Positions 1 through 15,000 of a stretch of 64,000 nucleotides of DNA are shown piece by piece (within the stretch, counting starts at the first letter, position 1; each line of letters opens with the position of its first letter). This DNA comes from Stenopsyche tienmushanensis. Lineage: Eukaryota > Arthropoda > Insecta > Trichoptera > Stenopsychidae. Made by a program: the position numbers and the translations under genes. The notes below the pieces were generated by a model. It worked only from the letters and a program-made list of their open reading frames with translations. It did not search any database and was not told the origin of the DNA. Location: contig WACJ01000225.1 in NCBI GenBank assembly GCA_008973525.1, forward strand, positions 186,001 to 250,000, given 5' to 3'.

Positions 1-3000
1 GGAAAAGAAGTGAGCCGAGAATGAATACTAATAACATAATCAAGGCGTAGCCGTCGAGACCAGCAACAATAAATGGTGCTGGCGGTGGTGGTCTAGGAGG
101 TGCAATAGGACACGATGCTTCACAATCTAAGCATGAGCACGCCGTACCATTCTGTAAATTTAGCAGATAGAATGAAGATTGTATAAAAATAAAACTTACC
201 AGAAAATTAAAATGTTCAATCGTATAATTTAACAGAACATAATTTAAATCTTACATTGACACTTTCGCTGCATGGCAAGATAGGAAGTGCATTGGGAGTA
301 TAATTGCCTACTGGAACATCTGATCCGACATATGTAATTTGGAAGGGAACGTATGGATTACCATCAGCATCCCCCATGTATTCAAACCATCTATTGGCAG
401 TACAACGAGACGCCCCCCATGTTCCACACATCAAATCCAAAGCCAATTGTCCCGAAGAAGGTACTTGAACCTATTGTAAAAAATATACTTAAATGTTAGT
501 AATATGTTTCGCATTGCACAAAAAATAAAACTACGTGCCGAACATTAAATTTTAACGACAGCAAAATATATTATAGTGTATATTAAATTTATATTTACTT
601 GTTTGCAAGAATCGAAGACTCCATTCATATATTTATTTGTCAAATATACTACAACAGATGTGACAACTTCTCCTAAAAATTAAATTTGTAGATAAAAATC
701 CAATCAAAATATTACTGCTTAAAAGTTTAACTGTCTCAATAATATATTTTAAGCTCACCATTATCTGTAGTTTCAGTTTCATTTACTTGCATGAAATCAG
801 ATTGGACCGGTGAACAAGTTAAAGCACACAGATGATGTAAAAAGTTGTCAAAACACGTGGGGCAGCGTTTTAGAAAATTTGCAGCAATCTTCACATTTTT
901 TGAAAAGTTTTTAGTTTGATTCACGCTGCAACAAGTCTTTACTCCTTCACCTCGGTCTACCAATAATTCTGGACAATACTCTCTCAAAATATTCTAGAAA
1001 AGAAAATAAAAACAAAGATTTAGTATTGATTGGATATGAATTTCAGAACAATTAAATGGTCAAGGAGCTATTTTAACAATCATCTGGATTGGGAAATTCA
1101 CAGTAGCGATATCAATTATGATTCATTATCTTTATCATAAAACTCAACATTTGTGAAATCATGAGATGACGCTACATATTAAAAAAATGGACTTTGTGAT
1201 AAAGAAATATTTTTTTTATAATTATTATAAAATGATTGCATGGACAATATTTCCAATTAAATTATACATTTTTAAAATAAGTCTTAAATTTGTCATTGGC
1301 AATCATTTTACTTTACGGATTAGATTTACTATTCTTTCACATTTAATGAAATGTGACCAATATCTCTCATACTGCATTGAAAACAAACCAAAATATGATT
1401 AATGCGCAAAACATATAAATTAAAGAAAACGTTACAAGTGACGTGCAAAAATTGAGTACTGCCGCACTGGGAAGTGTCGAACCTATTTGAACAGCAAGTT
1501 AAGTAGCTGTTAAATTATTGTATATTGACACTAGTTGTCATTGAATTGTCTTTATTGTAATGACAAATGTTTCATCGAGACAGTCAATTATTCATCATAA
1601 CATAACTTCCATATGATGTTTTTTTATGTCAAAAATAGACATGGTTTATACATTTTGTAGCCAGTGTGACCACACCTCATTCTATATTACCATAGTTAGA
1701 ATCAAATGTAATATTAGGAGTTGTTGTTAATGAGGTCAAAATGAATAATTTTAATACAATTATCGAATTCTTGAGGAATCCCTATTATTCCAAAACAACC
1801 GCTACAAAATACAAAGCCAGTATGTGTGTCAAAGGAAAACAACTTTGAAGCCCTACGATTGTAACAATGCCATCCATATTTGTATACCTTCCAAGGTCAG
1901 TATACAAATCACGCATCCATTAATTTAGACCACAATCATTACTAGAATATATATATTCAATAAATTTGATGTGATTACAAATTAGAAAACAATCTATTAT
2001 TATGTCGATACCAAAACTATATGTGAAATTAAAGAAATAATGTATATCAGCTGCAATAAAATACTTTATCGATGGTCACTTGCTTTATCTTTAGAGTATC
2101 CTTTATGAAATTTTTATACATTTCAATTTGGGACGAGAATCTATTTTTCTTATGTATAACTGGGAATAAAACAGGCGTGTGTTTTTAAACATTAACCTTA
2201 TGATTCTCTACAAACGTATTGCTAAAATACTATTCATTATTTAAATCAAATAATCCTTATATATTAAAACGATAAAAAATATTATAAATGCCGGCCAGTA
2301 ATGCAGGAGACATGTGCGATTAATAAACACATATTAATATATTAATAAGACACGCATGAGTTTCTAATACATACTTAAATTGTATTGTGAAATATGTTGA
2401 CAATATCCACAATCCGCTGAATAATTCAACAGCTACATTAGATATTAAATCTGGATTTGAATATAATCAATGAACTACATACAATACTGCTTCCGTATAT
2501 AATAAGAAATATATATTTAAAGATTCAAGGTTCAAAAAATATAAAATATTACACATGCGGCTGGATTAATGCACATATTTTTTACAGCTGCTGTTCAAGG
2601 CAAAATTCATCCTGAGAGTTTTAATTATTTATAAGACACTGATCAATATAAATGATTTACACATTCTATGAAAAATCATAAATAATGACAATATATTAAA
2701 TAAGACATGGAACCAGATCTGAACTGAAAACCGGTAAAACTGTTATTTTTGTCACAACGAAAACCTGAAATTAAGGGTTGATTTTTGTTTTAATATAATA
2801 TGTGACTTTTATCGTTGTTACGGAGAATTTGTTTGATTCTATTCATCCGAAAATACTGTAATCTTTACCATCGTGTTAATTGTCCTGTTAAACTAATTGT
2901 TATCAACCCAAATTCCTGCTTGTGGTTTGAAGTGATTTTTATGTATTTTATTTAGCTTATCTCTTCTTACAATAGCTCCCAAACTTCCAGTTAATAAGCG

Positions 3001-6000
3001 TCAAATCAATATCCTTTCGTTTAATAAATTATTATTATGTTTACTTCTAGTTCTACTTCAATTATGTATTTATATTTGTTGCCTAAAACTCTAAAAATAA
3101 TATATCCCCCATAACCCCCATGTAAACCAGAAATAGAAAATAATACCTTAAATATAGAATTCTAAATAATTAACGAAAGGAATACAAGGATAAAATGTTG
3201 TAAATTATGCTAAAAAAAAACCAGTTTTTAATTCATATAAAAAATCAATCTGAATCCAATCCCGGGATCCCGGACAGTTTTAGGTGCTCATAAATCCCAG
3301 GGTCAGTAAAAGTAATCCCAAAAAATTCGGGATTGAAATTTTTATCTAACAGAAATCATACACCTCACCAGCACGTTGAAGGTTACTAAATCGAGACATT
3401 CCCGCCGAAATTTGGAACGCTTGGAAACAGTGGCGTAAATACTAATTGGCCAGCTTAGGCGTAGCTTAGAGGCAGTAACTATCTAATCAATGTATACATA
3501 TATACAGTAAATATATGTTTTTCATAATGTTTTATTAACTTTTCCTTATCGGTGATGTATTTACTACATCTCGACTCTAATAATGGGAATATCGATTTGA
3601 AATATAATAGATACAGGGTTCAGAATTTTTGTATTCCTCCGTAATACCATTACGAATCACATCAAAGTATTATAGTATATAATTATTCATCTGCAGCGAT
3701 GGAAATAATAATCTGTCGAGAATTTGGGAATTTTGCGAGTTTTAGTCTGTCTCAGCAAGAAGGAATTTTGTCAGTCACATTGATGGTGCTATACGAAAAT
3801 GAGGGCTCACGTGGTCATCAATTCAAACTAGCATTTAAATATCTGAGCAAGTTGCCTGGCTTCCAAAATCAGATCCAGACTAAATGACGAAATACTCGAT
3901 ACTTTAATGTTACTTCGGGCACATTTTCAAAATAAGATTTGAATTTTTCAGTGTTTTATTTATCTTGTTTTGAATTGTATTTTTGTCTTTTCTTAAATAA
4001 ATAAAATTCTTTTGACTTTAAGTTATTTTATAAGGTCTGATGCAATCCCGAAATCCCGGGATCGAAATTTTGGCTCGGGATTGGATTCCCTATTCTGAAC
4101 TGAACAGAAAACCGTTATTTTTCCGGAACAAAAACTGCAACCGAACCGATATAAATCTTCGAAACCTGAATCGGAACGAAAACCGAAATCAAAAAACGGT
4201 TTGAAGCCCTGGTATTGCTTCAGTGCTTTTATAATTCTATATAAAACATTACAGTAAAAATTAAGCATCATATACAGCCACGGTTCATGTAAATAGTCCG
4301 CAGTCAGTCGATACTTTCTGACGACACACTTGAGTCACCCAACATGCGTGAATCACGCAAACATGTCACAAGACCAAGGTTCATATTACCTGAATTCATG
4401 GAACCTCACAATGTTAAATGTTTTCTAGATTCCTCATGCACCATGGAGAACGGCAAGAGAACGAGACTCGCTCAGAATCAACCGAGCGTTCTTCCATCTG
4501 GGATTGACGTCAATGCTGCTTTTAGCAAGACATAAATTCAACATGCGGATCAATTATAAGAAACTGAACAATTCCGTTGTTTCAAAATGGACAAATCACT
4601 ACAAATTGCCCAACAATGAGATAATACACGTGGATGATTCGTGTGTAGTGGGGTGCTATCATACGTTGGCATTGTGAAAGACTACTATCAAAACTAAGTG
4701 TTAATCATGTATGATTCGAATGTTTCCAATTAGAATCATAATGAAACATCGGATGATTTTAATTTAGATCATCATCATCATAGTGCAACCACAAACAGTT
4801 CACTGCAGAACTACGTGCCTCTTCGATATCCATTTACAGGAAGGAATTACATCAATTTCGTCTGTATCATACATTCACCTCCACGAAGCTCAGCTACTTG
4901 TTCTTGTTCTGTTCCTAAAACTTCTTGGTCTCGAACCGGTAAGGTTCATCACGCTACATATTATTGAGTAGTATCAACTATGTAAGAGATAGCGAGTGAC
5001 AAGCAAGCCAAGATTTGTAAAAGTAGCAACGAATAGTAATAAATATAATTTAATCTGTAAATAAGTAATAGTCAAGTAGCCAATAGTTAAAATAAATAAA
5101 ATTGTATGCGTAGTAGTTAGAAGTAGTCAAAGTAGTTAGACCGCAAAAAAGTGACTCTAAATATATATTCAGAAGAGAAGAGCAAGGGTGGTGTTCTATT
5201 CATGGTTCAAAGTGCTGCAAGAATCGACTCACGCGCAACAAGTGCAGCATAATTTCTCTTCGTTTGTCAATGTTGAATGACGAAGTAAACTACAACAATG
5301 GACGACAATGTGTTTGGATAGTGATGCAGATTTTCAAATATTTTAGACGATCGGGTAACCATCGAAGAAACTTCCATACCGATAAAAATCAACAATGGAA
5401 TTCAGCAAACACGCCAGAGTTTATTGTCTTTTAAAGTCAACTAGGTATCGAAGCAAAATAATGTCCATCGAATTTATAAATAAAAGCACAAGAAAAAAAA
5501 TCGCTAAAAATACAATACAAACCACAATATAATGAGCATACATCCATTATTATACTGTTTCATTACAATATTCAAATGCAATCGATTGCAGGACTATAAG
5601 GATAAGATGATCTCACCACGCACTCGACACTGAAGAGATTAGCAACACTTGCGAAATGTGCCAACGACTAAATATATCATTTAATCTTTCCTTCCCTGTG
5701 ATGTATTTACTACAACTCGACTTTGTTATGTTTTTAAATCACTTTTTCATATGGTGTACCAAATACACATCATCGCAGCATGCGGGTGTTTTAGCACAGT
5801 ACGGAAAAGATTAATATTCGTAATATTTTTGTATAAAAGTGACAGCAATACAAAATGTAGCCGTGATAATGATTATATGTATGAACTAGACTTTGGATTG
5901 GAACGATTATCGTTAGTTGATAGAAGTAAAGATGAAATCTAGTGCAAAAAATCAATAAAAACACGACAAAAAGGCTATATATTAACTCTGTTTCCGTATC

Positions 6001-9000
6001 ATCAAACCCCCCCTCACATTAAACTCTGATTTGGGTTCCGGTAAATGATTATAGTTCAAATATACATTTTCCCGTTGATCAAAAATCAGTAGGTCAAAAT
6101 CATCAAGTTTTGAAGTAATAGCGAGTTAAGTGTTAAGATGAAAGATTATATATTATGAAAGTTTATCAAAGATCTTCAATTTAATCAATGCAAACGAACG
6201 ATGCAAGCTTTCACTTTTTCGTTTCATTTAACATATGGTGCAATGCCTGCACTCTCTTTGTAGAGAATGCAAACAAATACGGCGTTTTAACAGTTGACGT
6301 AATAAATCGCGATAAAAAATCCTTCAGTCATATCGCTTGATTTTAATAATCTACTATTATTGCATTACCTATCAAACATCACATTATGTATTATACATTT
6401 TCAGGTATGTCAATTGACCTTTGGTCGAGGACGTATTATTTTTTTCTTCTTTGTCGACAATTCATCCATCACAAACAACATGCGAGGCTCGATACAATCT
6501 TCAGTAAGGACAATTTTTTTTATTCAGTATGAAGCTTTTTAAATTCACAGAACAAATCCCCGAACGAACAGCCTAGAGACGCAGACAAGAATGGTAGGAA
6601 TAAAAGGTATGAGGCAATTGCAGAAAGCGACCTTGTACCGAATAAATATTATTTCCGCTAGATCAAACAGTTTGCTTCAACAGCTTTCGCAGTGCGGGGG
6701 AAACAAACAATTCTATTTGCGAGGGGGTGGCGATCACCAATTCAACGGGAGAGAACTTCAAATGAACGGATATTAGGAAAAACAACCATTATCCTTGAAC
6801 CAGTTTGCAAAGACCACCAGAATCGATTTTTAATGTGTCCATAAAGCATGCTTACTTTTTGTTTACTATACACGAGGGTAGTGTTAACTGTGAAGCAAAC
6901 AAGGGATTGTTTAAAAACAACCCCGGATAAAGCTTAAGCTGAATAATTCATTTACACGCTTTCAAGGTTCATTTCACAATTTACAAGATAACACAACCTT
7001 CCTCTATCGCCCGGTGATTAATGAATATTTCGTAGAGAACGAGGAGATGAACAGCTCCAAGAAGACAATGTCAACAAGTTTGGACGATAGCATCGCAATG
7101 ATCCAGTAAACAGTAAGTTTATTTCGATCTTCAAGGACTCGGAGAAGAGTCGCATGCATGGAAAGAATCTGGATTAAACGCTGCCGGAATTGAAACGAAG
7201 GCCGAGCGATGCGAGGAAGGCTATTTAGTTGAAATTGGATGAATGCGGTGAAATTCGGAGGCAATTTGCAAGGTAAATTGGCAAATCCTAAGGGGACCAA
7301 TTTACGACTGACACAAAAAAAGGTCAAGAGAAGAGTCTCTATATTTTTTTAAGAACAGAGATCACATATGCTGACCTTTAGATAGTATACAATATAATAC
7401 GCACATCCCTTTTTTACGATTAAGTTTGCCATTTTTTTAATACATAACTCTACCACAATACCAATATGCAACAAATACCAATACCAAACTGAAAAATTGA
7501 AAAGCTATTTAGGCCACATACTATCACAAAATTTCGACTGATGAAGCCTCTCAGCATTCACACTGGCCGGAAGAACATGCAACTACAAGATTGTTATATT
7601 GGTACAAGGCAACCTCCCTCCAATTTTACGAGCTTATGTTAAGAGTGCTATAATAAATCTCAAAAATATTAATTTCATTACATGGTGTATTTACTGAGAA
7701 AAAAATTGTTAAAAATTGCCTATTTTTGGGCCGTCAAAGTGAGATGACCCCTTAATATTCGATTCGAAACATCGGAAAGAAGATCTATGTAGAATAATGA
7801 TTTATATTGATTATTTAATTCCTGACTAGTTTTACAAACGGATAAATGTTTTCATGAAAAAAAATAGAAGAGAAAAAACTAGTAGAGATAAATCACAAAG
7901 CTGAAATAGACATAAATTTGGATAAACATTCAATACGTTATATAACCAGCAAAAATACTAGGAAATTATAGTAAGCGTTTTTGTAAATTTGTTCATGAAG
8001 TTCAGATTCCTTCAAATTGACAAGTGCGGTAAACCTAGTGTTAAATTCAAATACATAATCAAAATCATTATTACATTAAAATTAATTCTATTATTGAACT
8101 GTGTATGACCATTAACACAATAAGCTTATAATTATAGAGTATGTATTCTTATACTGAAGTTCAATTAACATAATTGCATCTAAACGTATTCAAAACCTGC
8201 TATTGTTCTGCAACATTTAATTTTAATTTTCCAAGAGTTCCCACTGACGCACAAACGACATAATGTATGTTCGATAATAAGATTCTAGAGATGAGCACAT
8301 GTTGAAAATAAATGAATTGATCTAATTTTGTTAGCAAGTTTTTAATAATATGATTGATCTGAAATCTAATTGAACACAAATGTTGTTTTAACACTTTGAG
8401 AACCGCGCTTTTTGGTATGAAAATCCTGTGGGGGCCGCTCGTTTTAGGCAAATTTCGCAAAAAATCAAGACCTTTATAATAATTAACATATCTTTTTAAC
8501 CTATGAGTGTATATACGTGAAATTTTCAGGTTATGTTCTACAAATCAAAGGTATTGATCTGTGATCTTCATTTTACAACTTTCAACCAGTGGCTCTCAAA
8601 CCAACGAAATACATTTTTTTTCTTTCTATAAATATTACTTGTTATTTATATTTCATTTAAAATTTATTTACTACATGAGGGTGATAATACTTCGCAATTC
8701 TATGGAAGGACCGCCACTGGATATGTATATATCCTTTACTTCAGAATCGTCCAACCTTTTTTGTCTTGGGAGATACTTTTCAATTTAAAATTGTCTTAGG
8801 ATCGACTTCTAATATGATTCTTATAGGAAATTTATTTACTTTCTTCAAACTTAAAACTCAAATTTATATACCCTTTATATCTGTAGAAATATCTGTCAAC
8901 GAATAGTGAAATATAAGTGTCGGTAACATATTTTTTTTATGATGATGTAGGCCCACGTTTTTACGCCAAATGGCGTCAGCGGTTCATAACGGTTGGGGAA

Positions 9001-12000
9001 TTTTTACGCCAAAAGGCGTCAGCGGGTCTCAAAGTGTTAATGAACATCAGCGTCGTTTGTGTAAGATGTGGGAATACCCCCTGGAAATAATAACAAATTA
9101 GCATTAACACATAGTATTAATAACGATGAATATATTAACATCATACACACAATATTTGACAGAGCGAATGAACATCCGGACAGTGAGAGGTCATCGTCGA
9201 TACAAATTCATATCATTCGGTTTTATTCATATTCATAAAATATGAATAAAACTGTATTTGAATTCTTATAAGCAATTATAAGCCACAAGTAGTACATTGC
9301 ATTACTAGGGCCTCTTCAATATGAACATTCAAGGATAAGAAGAGTAGCAATCTAATTAATACATCCAGCGTGCCATTGGTTCGCGATTTAATTGGCAAAT
9401 GCTTATTATATGATTAAGTCCATTTTGGGCAATCTGTTTACTTTGTCGCTTTCTTTTATTTCGCCCGCGTATTTAGCTATCACTCGTTTTGAACGTCAGC
9501 CTCGTTACATGACCTGATCCATCCCTCAAAGTCGCATACTGGATATCTAACCCACTAATGTTTTCCTAAGGTATTTCTTATCATAAATGATTGTGCATAC
9601 ATCAAGATATATACTATGTTGGGTGTTGAAGGGGTGAGTTTTTTTTTTAATGAATAATGCGTTTCCCGATTCATAAAAGCTGTCTCGGAGGTATTGCGCC
9701 ATTGGCAAACCCAACACGCGAAGCACATCGTTCCCGCAGACACGAGCAACCTTGACGTCCTCGGCTAAGGAAAATCAATACGAGCCCAGCTCAGGGGTGG
9801 CCAAGTGAAAAGCAGACACGAAACAGTGGTCATTAACCCTCTCTTATCGAATGTCAACAATATTATGTATACTTCTAAAGCCGGAAGAGATCGACTATCC
9901 AAATATCCAAAGGTGGATGATTATTCATCAGATTGTGACTTCGATCTGACGCATTCTGTTTTTGTTTTACGCAAATTCCTGCGGTTATATTGAATCATTT
10001 TTTCGCTCACATTTATTATACTATAATTTATTAAATTGAAGTATTTTTCAAAAGGAATAATTATTTTTGATTTTAAAAATTAATTGTACAGTTATAACAT
10101 TTCCAAACAATTACCCATGTAAATTCTTTTAACCATACACACACAACCTGGAATCGGATGCGATTAACACAAGTGCCATAGTAATTAAAATGACTGGTTG
10201 TACAATTTTGTTTTAAATTTTCTACTTCGTGTTATATTTTTATGCCACAATGATGCAATAATAACTTTAGCAGCGATATTGAAACGAATAATATGATTTG
10301 ATTTATTTTTTATTCGTTCAAAATCAAAAAGATTTTGTATCACATTCCAGTTAAAATGACTGATACAAAGACTATTCACTTTGATTAAAAAATGTGATGG
10401 AAATCAATATTTACAAAATGATAAATGCACTTTAACACTAAACCTACCGATACTTCATGTATACCTATTCCTACCACAGCGGGTCAAGTGACCCGTCTTT
10501 AAAATAATATATATTAGATAAAGCGGAAAGAAATGTCATTTTTTTGGTTGCGTTTTTGCCGTCAGTTTGCCTCGGGTTGCTGTCGAGTGAATACGTCAAG
10601 GTTGGTGTTATTTTGAAGCTCTGTTGTTTGGCTTTACATTTTCAAATATTTTTATATTTTTTTAGCCATAGTGAAAATGTCCAAGCCAGAAATTTGATGA
10701 GACCCATTTGCGATCTTGTTTACTGTTTTTATTCGATAAAAGATTAAAAGCAAAATAAGCTACCCAGAGCATCTGTAATACATATGGCAACATATTGAAT
10801 ATTCGAAAATGCTATAGATGGTTCAAAAAATTCAAAAGTGGCGACAGAAATTTGAAAAATAAACCAAAATCAGAACAACCTCCAATAATCGATGATGACG
10901 CATTAAATTCTCTGGATGAATCTGATCCTCGAAAAGAAATAACGGAATTATCGCTAGACATCGGCTGTCCCTGGTCGACTGTAAAAGATCATTTCAAAAG
11001 ACTCGGGAAAAAACATAGACAGGGAATTTGGGTACCGCACGAGCTGTCATCAACGGTCTTGTAACAACGGATAACCATTTGTTCATCGCTATTGTCTAGG
11101 TATGAAACCGATCCATTTTTAAAAATGATCGTTACTGGGGATGAGAAGTGGGTCCTCTACAACAGTCCGAGAAGGAAAAACAGTGACTTTTTTGAAATAA
11201 AGTACCTGTTTCTACCCTTCGATTGTCATTATCCTTGAAAAAGGTCCTCCTTTGTGTTTGGTGGGATTTTTATAGCGTAATTCACTACGAATTATTAAAA
11301 CCTGGCCAAACTGTCACAGTAGAGCTATACTGTGCATAGTTAGATAGGTTAAAAGCGGAAATGCTCAAAAAGCGATCAGTGCTAGTTAACAACCAAAGAA
11401 GAAGATTAAAGCATGATAATGCAAGACCACACGCAGCAAGGATTACGCCGAACAAAATAAGCGAGATGTATTTGGAAGTGCTGCAACATTCACCATATTC
11501 TCCTGAGATTGCACCTTCAGACTATCATCTTTTCGAATCAATAGAACATCCGCTTCGCGATAAAAAAAAATCACTTCTGTGGAACAAGTGAAAAATCCTT
11601 TGGATTCTTACATTAGTGGAAAACATTAAAAAGCTACCTAATCTGTGGAGGGCGATTATAAATAACAATGGAAATTATTTAATTGAGTAATATTATACAG
11701 CTTTTGTAAAAACAATTTTTTTCTCCAAATAACAAAAAAAATGACATTTATTTCCGCTTTACCTAATATATGTATAGCGAAAAATATCATTTAACAAAAT
11801 TTGGTACATAATTGGTACATAAATAAAACTTTAAATAACGAATAAAAAAATTGTTTATTATTAGAAAACCGTGAAAATTTGGAAATTAAGAAAATAAAAA
11901 AAAAATGCTAACTTTATTCATGTTCACCGCAAATTTTGCAAATTATTGTGTCCTCGAAGGCACATTTTCCACACACATATTTGCTGCATTTGAAACAGAT

Positions 12001-15000
12001 TTTTGTAGTTTTGTTTTCTTTGCAAAAACTGTATTTTAAAAAAAAAACACTATACAAGGAAGCAAAAAGAGAACTACCAAAAAGAAAGGATACTATGACT
12101 TGCTTTTCATCATTATTTTATACATTGAATTAGACCAAATTAAAATTTGGTCTAATTTTTACCACATGAATAGCACAATTTACCACATGAATAGCATAAA
12201 ATCCTCTTTGACGTCATTAGAACAAAAAGCCACAAAAGGCTGACCAGACATCCGGAAGAATAGGAATCAGTAAATTAACACTAAGAACCAATGATTAAAA
12301 TACACATCGTCATTGGATAAGCATGCATGTGGCAATCGATTATTATAAGTGCTTCTTTAATAACCGATTGCAGATAGGGACAAACGACACACAACAATAG
12401 CATCCAAAGTCTGTCCGGTATTCCGCATACAACGATGGACACCCTGTCTAAATGATCATCAACAAAGTATACATTTGAACTAACTTAACCGGCATACTGG
12501 TTTATCCGGCATCATTCCACCGACGTACCTAATCGATGCATCGATGACGTAACATCAAATACGACGCAATAAGCAAATATCAAATCGTGCAAGCAAAATT
12601 TGCGTGAAAATATTACATCCTGAGTGAAACAGCTTTCGATTAATTTTCGCGATGCCAATTGGCGAACAATCAAAGCGATCGATTTTTCCAAAATCAATGC
12701 CGACGACGTGACTAGAAATAAAATTGACTTCAAAGCATTCAAGTTCGTTTATCCAAAATCCTATGGTTATTTTGAGAAGTTTTCTTCGAATGCGCCAGAG
12801 GACGTTTAAATATACATCGTGAATCAGTCGGCGGCAAAAAACTTCAATGGAAGTACGAAAAAGACGTTATAACAGCATCATCATTTTATTCGCCAGCCAA
12901 TGCCAATCATTCGTCTTGGGATTGCGAACAACCAAAACGAATGTAAAATCTCATAGACCAATATACGCTCATTGACCGAACAAATAAAAAGTTGCGTCAG
13001 GTTTTAGCAACAGAAAAAGTAATTCTAAAAAATCATATAACCATATATGTTGGCCATATTTCTGCCCATTGACTACTGGTTGAATAATCCAGCAATGCCA
13101 TTTTCATAGCCAAGTTTTTCTAAGAGCACAAAAGCCTAATTATGTATGGATTTATGCACAATTCTGGTTTTCTTGTGTAAAAACGTCTCATGCCGATAAT
13201 CAGCATTGACAGGCAAAGTAGTAGCTACAATTTCATCATTCGTAAGTGATTACTGTCATTAACGGCGTTTTTAAAATTGTTCATTGACAATGTTTTAACC
13301 TGTTAAATGCCAACGACTCACTGGCGAGTCGCATTTGTACGCGTTCATGACGCTCTGGCAGTCAAAAGGTTAAGGACGAGCATGATCACATGGTTAAATC
13401 GAATGTAATTTTACAGTTCGGCAATACAAAATAAGTAAAAACGTAATATTGGAAGATGTTAGATTTTTTTCCTTCTTCTTCCTTAAAGTGCCAAATCCAT
13501 CAGCAGTATTTTTAAATCGATCAGAAACATGAATACACTCAAATATCTTTTTGTGCGATTTGAGCTGTTTTAAAGTTATGCGGTTTTTAAAATCCATGGA
13601 ACGCATCTTTACTTTTTCTATGTAAGTCATAGCTTTTTTGTGCGAATTTCCGCGGAACGCATCTACCGCGCAAAAAAATGTTTAAATGTACTTCCATAAT
13701 ATCAAATTTAATATTACGGTGAAAATTTCTTTCACAATCTGCATTTGAATCTGGACCTATAAAATAAGAGTTCAAGATCTAAACCACTACACCAAACACT
13801 TGCTCGACTTTTTTCTTGCGTATGACATGTTTTATTTTACCTTTCGGTATAAATTTATAGCGATATTATCATCTATTGTGATGCAATATCGCAATCAATC
13901 TCAAGTATTTGTGTCACCATATGGTAACGCTCATCCATATCGCTACCAATTTTTTTAAATCTATTTGTCATTTTATTGTTTACAAACTGTATTTGTGGCT
14001 ATATCAAATTTACTGCTTATAAGAATGTCTTCATTAACCTATATTATTAGAGGTAATGTCAATAACAAGCAATCGGTTGGATTTGAATACAATTCTCATT
14101 TGATATATGGGGAAATTCATCACAAGTGCTAAAAAAAAGTCAATTCTGAATCAAGTAAAACTTAATTCTAAAAAGTCATTCAGGTAATGTTGATTAAGGA
14201 CAGTTGAACCGGTTTTTCGAGTTGTTTTTAATCGATTCTCATTGAACTTATTTTGCATTACTCAATTAGCTTGGTAGCTATGAAGACATTATTTAGTAGA
14301 GATTTTTAGTAGAGAAGACATTATCAGCATGTTAGCAACGTCGTCCAAAAACATCATAAAAATTTCGAAGAATTGTGGTCTTGTTATAAAAAAATAGTAA
14401 ATTTAAACGACAGTTCCCAGAGAAACATAACTGACAAACTCAATCATTTTTTAATTGTATTATTTTTTTCAATTTTAGGTCTACTATTATCAGACATCCG
14501 GATTTATATTATCCGGTTCTTGCGCCTATAATAATAATTTATTTACATTCTTCCTCCATATGATAAAAATACTAACATGATTTAATTGTGTAATTACTTT
14601 TGCACCAACACAATAGTTTTGCAATAAAAGTCAGTCATGCAGAATTTTCCAGCTCTAGGGCAAATAATCAAATTCAGCTTGATAGCATCAATCTATACAT
14701 CTATACTTACAAAATTAACTTAATTCTTAAAAATAATTTGACAAATGTGAATTTCGAAATAAATTGAAACGACTGGAACACCTGTTCCTCTAGATTAAAT
14801 TAATAGTCTCTGATAAGATTAGTTCAAACATTATCTTTACACGGCATAGTTATTTTGACCTTGTTTGCTTGTAACGTTAATCAGCTTTATACATTTTCCG
14901 GAATCGAATCATTGAATCAGTTTAATACCGATATTTTCAAAAACTCTCAAATAAAAAATGAAGCGAACGAATGCAAAAATGAATGCATTGTGTAAATATG

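Larger units (their letters stand above)
10432..12060 (-). mobile_element. piggyBac-like remnant (3' part), interrupted by a mariner
   Basis: The left end is TTAACACTAAACC (TTAA at 10432-10435), followed by a perfect subterminal palindrome CGGGTCA-AG-TGACCCG at 10480-10495. On the minus strand, 12036 to 11914 encodes a cysteine-rich C-terminal tail (SFCKENKTTKICFKCSKY, then VCGKCAFEDTIICKICGEHE and stop), as in piggyBac transposases. The rest of the transposase is missing or decayed. The 3' untranslated part was later split by the mariner at 10521-11759. The right boundary of the remnant is approximate. Confidence 0.7.

Noticed and set aside
7004..7327. 107-codon minus frame in NPC1 intron 2
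   Set aside because: No recognisable motif, no splice continuation and no sign of constraint visible.
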